Notes under the pieces: model-generated
Seen by the model: the letters and a program-made list of their open reading frames with translations, nothing else
Databases searched by the model: none
What the model was told of the DNA's origin: nothing
Made by a program: the position numbers and the translations under genes
Assembly: GCA_002427745.1 (NCBI GenBank)
Contig: DIYF01000074.1
Coordinates: 223 to 14,853 of the forward strand
Source: Roseivirga sp. UBA6061
Lineage (GTDB): Bacteria; Bacteroidota; Bacteroidia; Cytophagales; Cyclobacteriaceae
Direction of reading: 5' to 3'
Length of the DNA stretch: 14,631 nt
Shown here: positions 14,201-14,631 of the stretch, piece after piece
Position numbering within the stretch: the first letter of the stretch is position 1
Layout: every line of letters begins with the position of its first letter

Positions 14201-14631
14201 ACAAGCACTGCCACTGTCAATGTCGTGGACTCAACTGATCCTCAAATCACCAGCGATCAGACAGCTGTATTTGAAGAAAATAGTACTGCAGTTGCTTATA
14301 CCATTGTTGCAACTGATATCACACCTATCGCATACAGTCTGGGATCAGGCAATGATGAAGCATTATTTACGCTGGATAGCAGCACAGGAAGTGTTCGTTT
14401 TATAGAATCACCTGATTTCGAAAGCCCTCAAGACGGTACAGGTGATGGCTCTTCAAACACTTATGTCATCAAGGTTATTGCTACGGATGCTGGTGGCAAT
14501 GCGGTTAATCAGGATGTGACCATTACGGTGACCGATGCAGATGAAATAGCTCCATTTTTTGACCCGATTGGTAACGATTTTAGTACCGGATTAAACCCCA
14601 ATGTCAATCAGGTAGATATCCCCTTTAATGA
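8234..14631 (+). CDS. Giant exported mosaic adhesin: cadherin-like, Ig-like, HYR and seven-bladed propeller (3' end outside window)
   Basis: I translated this frame by hand from ATG 8234 to the edge: 2,132 codons without a stop. The N-terminus (residues 1-35; RLFRLLFSLLFIAVLIIPLTG core) is an export signal. Modules in order, residues approximate: Ig-like A1 90-211; Ig-like B1 212-329; cadherin-like C1 330-431; A2 432-551; A3 552-671; C2 673-780; seven propeller repeats 783-1172; C3 1174-1275; C4 1277-1377; another Ig-like 1378-1495; B2 1496-1612; C5 1613-1716; A4 1717-1842; HYR-like 1843-1922 and 1923-2002; C6 2003-2106; A5 2107 to the edge. A modules carry IDVTFSEGVY and GALDASDFNLSLSGG; B modules NGTYGIGEEIDIVVTFSEPV; cadherin-like modules NFEENGTGT, YSLGSGNDEA, PDFENP and ITVTD. 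Probable role is cell-surface attachment or gliding, calcium dependent if the cadherin-like modules bind calcium. A T9SS tail is expected beyond the window. Only a poor promoter candidate (TAATTTG near 8205) is visible upstream. Confidence 0.9.
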   Translation, partial: MNLKNSSVYRLFRLLFSLLFIAVLIIPLTGFITPHGEEPEPDPAFGSALVLTSHDMAGSRVQPEHSNAFALPKAVYPARYTNVISDLSRPVITGVSLAPDNSYIDVTFSEGVYSTPGNPVASGALDAADFNLILIGGVATNLIVTAATDTQDSPLNGGETVVRVHFITTGIADGRETLVVELMAVSVYSLSGAIADADQHTHNVTNLNDLKVPAIVSLTSPSPNGTYGIGAQIFIEVNFDEILAGGDFLLPLETGRTPALLARPVIEGNKAIFEYVVLPGEETLGLNTIGLVPNLALPVTDFAGNISDLVIPPGNSLIDNANLIIDGVAPILAPDLNSNFEENGTGTAHTVAATDITSLTYSLGSGNDEAFFNIDANSGEVTFKVAPDFENPADANEDNDYVISVIVIDAAGNASGQDVTITVTDKVDETAPTISSISLAPDNSYVDVTFSEGVYNTNGASGALDASDFNLSLSGGTANTPVVSNVKTTGDQTLSGGETTIRVYFTKTETANGSETLEVDLVVSSVFDAAANPADADQSSNNTVSLNDKTSPVIASISLAPNNSYVDVTFSEDVYNTNGGSGALDASDFNLSLSGGTANTPVVSSVKTTGDQALSGGETIIRVNFAVTGIADGSETLEVDLVASSVFDAAGNAADAAQAAGNTVNLNLELTTLPVFTSTDIATVSEDISGTVLDVNANDGSGGADDNTVTYGLSGDDSGAFSIDASGLLTFNSSLNFDNPGDKDVNNIYSLTITASNDFFTAEQEVCVIVLPTITETVNQAVQIGQSVTGENAGDLLGGTVVINALGTVMAVSENGFDFAGFTSVGRARVFKRNATGDWEQLGQALEGTEANKFLGRSLSLNGEGNMLAVGSSSINGSGIERGLITVYKFNSGSSKWEQIGQDFEGPNDSDRLGADIRLNMKGNVLAIGVSGTNNGHVEVYELNEAQNDWVQLGSDIVGEKSNDASGGAVSLSADGHRVAIGASGNDGAGNSSGHLRIYEWDGTSWTQLGSDINGEAATDQAGGLIGSVNMSADGSTVALGARLNDGGGTSSGHARVFRWNGSSWSKLGSDINGESSFDLLYHVSLSADGNTLALGATTNDGGGSNSGHVRVFQYTGSSWSKKREIHGENSADQMGPLMLSMDGSVLATGSTGNDDNGSGAGHARVFKLFEKSLVFTSGTLASFVEGQTGTVLDVNANDGFGIDDLGITYSLTQGGDNDSFSISNDGLITFNNVPDFEAPLDDGGDNTYVIEVNATDGNESIAQTITISVTDLSVAPLFVSDTSTDFDENATGTVYTAEALVESGTIVYGLGTSNDESLFQIDASSGAITFNSSPDFETAQDANTDNIYVLEVIATLNAESASQTVSIAVNDVDEIAPAISSVSVPSDQVYSQGRDMDFMLITSEVVTVNTDAGSPTLELTIGNDTKQASFIGGSGTDALFFRYETIAGDEDTDGIAVVGLNLNGSLIKDDADNDLLQTLNNVASTSAVLVDAVAPTILSITSSNANGTYGIGEEIDIVVTFSEPVQQDIFPSLELETGTTDRTLFNFDGEGTDTWVFTYTVQFEDHSADLELTGSRIDLGRDLAGNSTDLTLPTGANSLSGSKNLVIDAVDPVIGGTLTPIINFEENSKAVVYTMIATDDTDLTYSFDTGSDEVLFDINSSTGVITFKSAPDFEDPLDTGEDNTYLVDVIVTDAVGNSSLQSVMINVTDIADEIAPFFDPVDGDFSTGLNPNLNQVDIPFNEGVFGGSGSDPVDASDIALTLSNNTTVDSPVITSVTNTSDEALKGGESTLRVNFSFNGNALGGEVLTFSPVADAIFDAAGNAADVDQTPDNTIVLKDITAPTVIIQNVTVYLDENGNASISTSDINNGTNDNAGLASLGLNNASFKCEDIGENIVTFTATDINGNSASADATVTVADDIKPVAITKDITVFLDAEGAASITPDDINDGSSDNCSISVLDLDKNNFTADDLGEHVVTLTVTDLSGNSATSTATVNVVDSTDPQITSDQTAVFEENSTAVAYTIVATDITPIAYSLGSGNDEALFTLDSSTGSVRFIESPDFESPQDGTGDGSSNTYVIKVIATDAGGNAVNQDVTITVTDADEIAPFFDPIGNDFSTGLNPNVNQVDIPFN
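9527..10246 (+). repeat. Tandem 360-bp coding repeat (modules A2 and A3)
   Basis: Two adjacent Ig-like modules, 9527-9886 and 9887-10246, have the same length and about 80 % identical residues by hand count, with long identical nucleotide stretches such as the one encoding DASDFNLSLSGGTANTPVV. This is a recent in-frame tandem duplication; A1 (8501-8866) and A4 (13382-13745) are older, more diverged relatives. Confidence 0.85.
10580..11752 (+). other. Seven propeller repeats inside the giant adhesin
   Basis: Residues about 783-1172 contain seven repeats of 50-58 residues. Each starts Q(L/I)G-D-GE--, continues with SLSADG--(V/L)AIGA and ends with SGH-RVF-W. Repeats begin at QIGQSVTG, QLGQALEG, QIGQDFEG, QLGSDIVG, QLGSDINGEAA, KLGSDINGESS and KKREIHGEN. 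Seven copies with this strand pattern suggest one closed seven-bladed beta-propeller of the FG-GAP/WD-like kind, a usual ligand-binding platform. Repeat 3 is shorter, lacking the ND-G-G segment. Cadherin-like modules flank it on both sides. Confidence 0.75.
13371..14631 (+). repeat. Long-range 1,170-nt repeat in the giant adhesin
   Basis: The junction of C5 and A4 (from 13371) and that of C6 and A5 (from 14541) match with an offset of exactly 1,170 nt (390 codons). Residues DEIAPFFDP are shared, and then over 13421-13464 against 14591-14631 nearly every base agrees. The visible part suggests a composite unit (A, HYR, HYR, cadherin) duplicated as a block, with the second copy running off the edge. 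Confidence 0.7.

Noticed and set aside
8926..14220. Many minus-strand frames of 60-148 codons
   Set aside because: They are rich in Ser, Thr, Pro and Val, as expected from antisense of the Asp/Gly/Thr-rich adhesin repeats. Their repeated appearance follows the repeats and no independent domain is visible.

Overview
The window looks like chromosome of a Bacteroidota species, most likely Cytophagales-like. The evidence is a type IX secretion (T9SS) C-terminal sorting domain, a hybrid two-component sensor of the Bacteroidota HTCS class, a secreted 3-keto-disaccharide hydrolase-domain (DUF1080) protein, very large cadherin/Ig/HYR-repeat surface proteins, TANNTTTG-type promoter elements, and little sign of Shine-Dalgarno sequences. 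No rRNA, tRNA, CRISPR array, transposase or phage gene was seen.

Layout. (1) 3-620, plus strand: the C-terminal end of a large surface protein (Ig-like domain plus T9SS tail), closed by a strong 19-bp hairpin terminator (654-717). (2) 741-3223, minus strand: a compact three-gene operon, GNAT acetyltransferase -> MFS drug-efflux-type transporter -> family 4-like uracil-DNA glycosylase. The last two genes share an ATGA overlap. (3) 3356-3946, minus: secreted DUF1080 protein, with its own hairpin terminator. (4) 4252-4923, minus: exported outer-membrane beta-barrel-like protein, again followed by a hairpin. (5) 5046-5669, plus: a seven-helix TRIC/UPF0126 channel-type membrane protein with a promoter box almost touching its start codon. 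(6) 5673-5819, minus: a remnant of the C-terminus of prolipoprotein diacylglyceryl transferase (lgt), wedged between the TRIC gene and the next gene. (7) 5824-7995, minus: a hybrid histidine kinase (Y_Y_Y domain, TM helix, HisKA, HATPase, receiver, AraC HTH) that lacks the usual beta-propeller sensor. (8) 8234-14631, plus, running off the window: one uninterrupted frame of 2,132 codons encoding a giant exported mosaic adhesin.

The giant protein is the most striking object. After an N-terminal export signal it alternates at least five kinds of module: Ig-like type A (5 copies, the last cut by the edge), Ig-like type B (2), another Ig-like type (1), cadherin-like (6) and HYR-like (2). A contiguous set of exactly seven propeller-type repeats (residues about 783-1172) sits in the middle, which should close into one seven-bladed beta-propeller. 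Modules have been duplicated recently: two adjacent A modules are about 80 % identical, and a boundary sequence recurs after exactly 1,170 nt. The protein is presumably placed on the cell surface by T9SS, as the 3-620 protein is, but its own C-terminus lies outside the window.

Functionally the window mixes surface adhesion (two adhesins, an OM barrel, a secreted sugar-binding-type protein), signalling (the hybrid kinase, divergent from the giant adhesin) and a small operon that looks like chemical defence (acetylation, efflux, DNA base repair). I found no clear, wholly new multi-gene system. The items most worth checking are the embedded propeller, the propeller-less HTCS kinase beside the adhesin, the GNAT-MFS-UDG operon and the lgt remnant.
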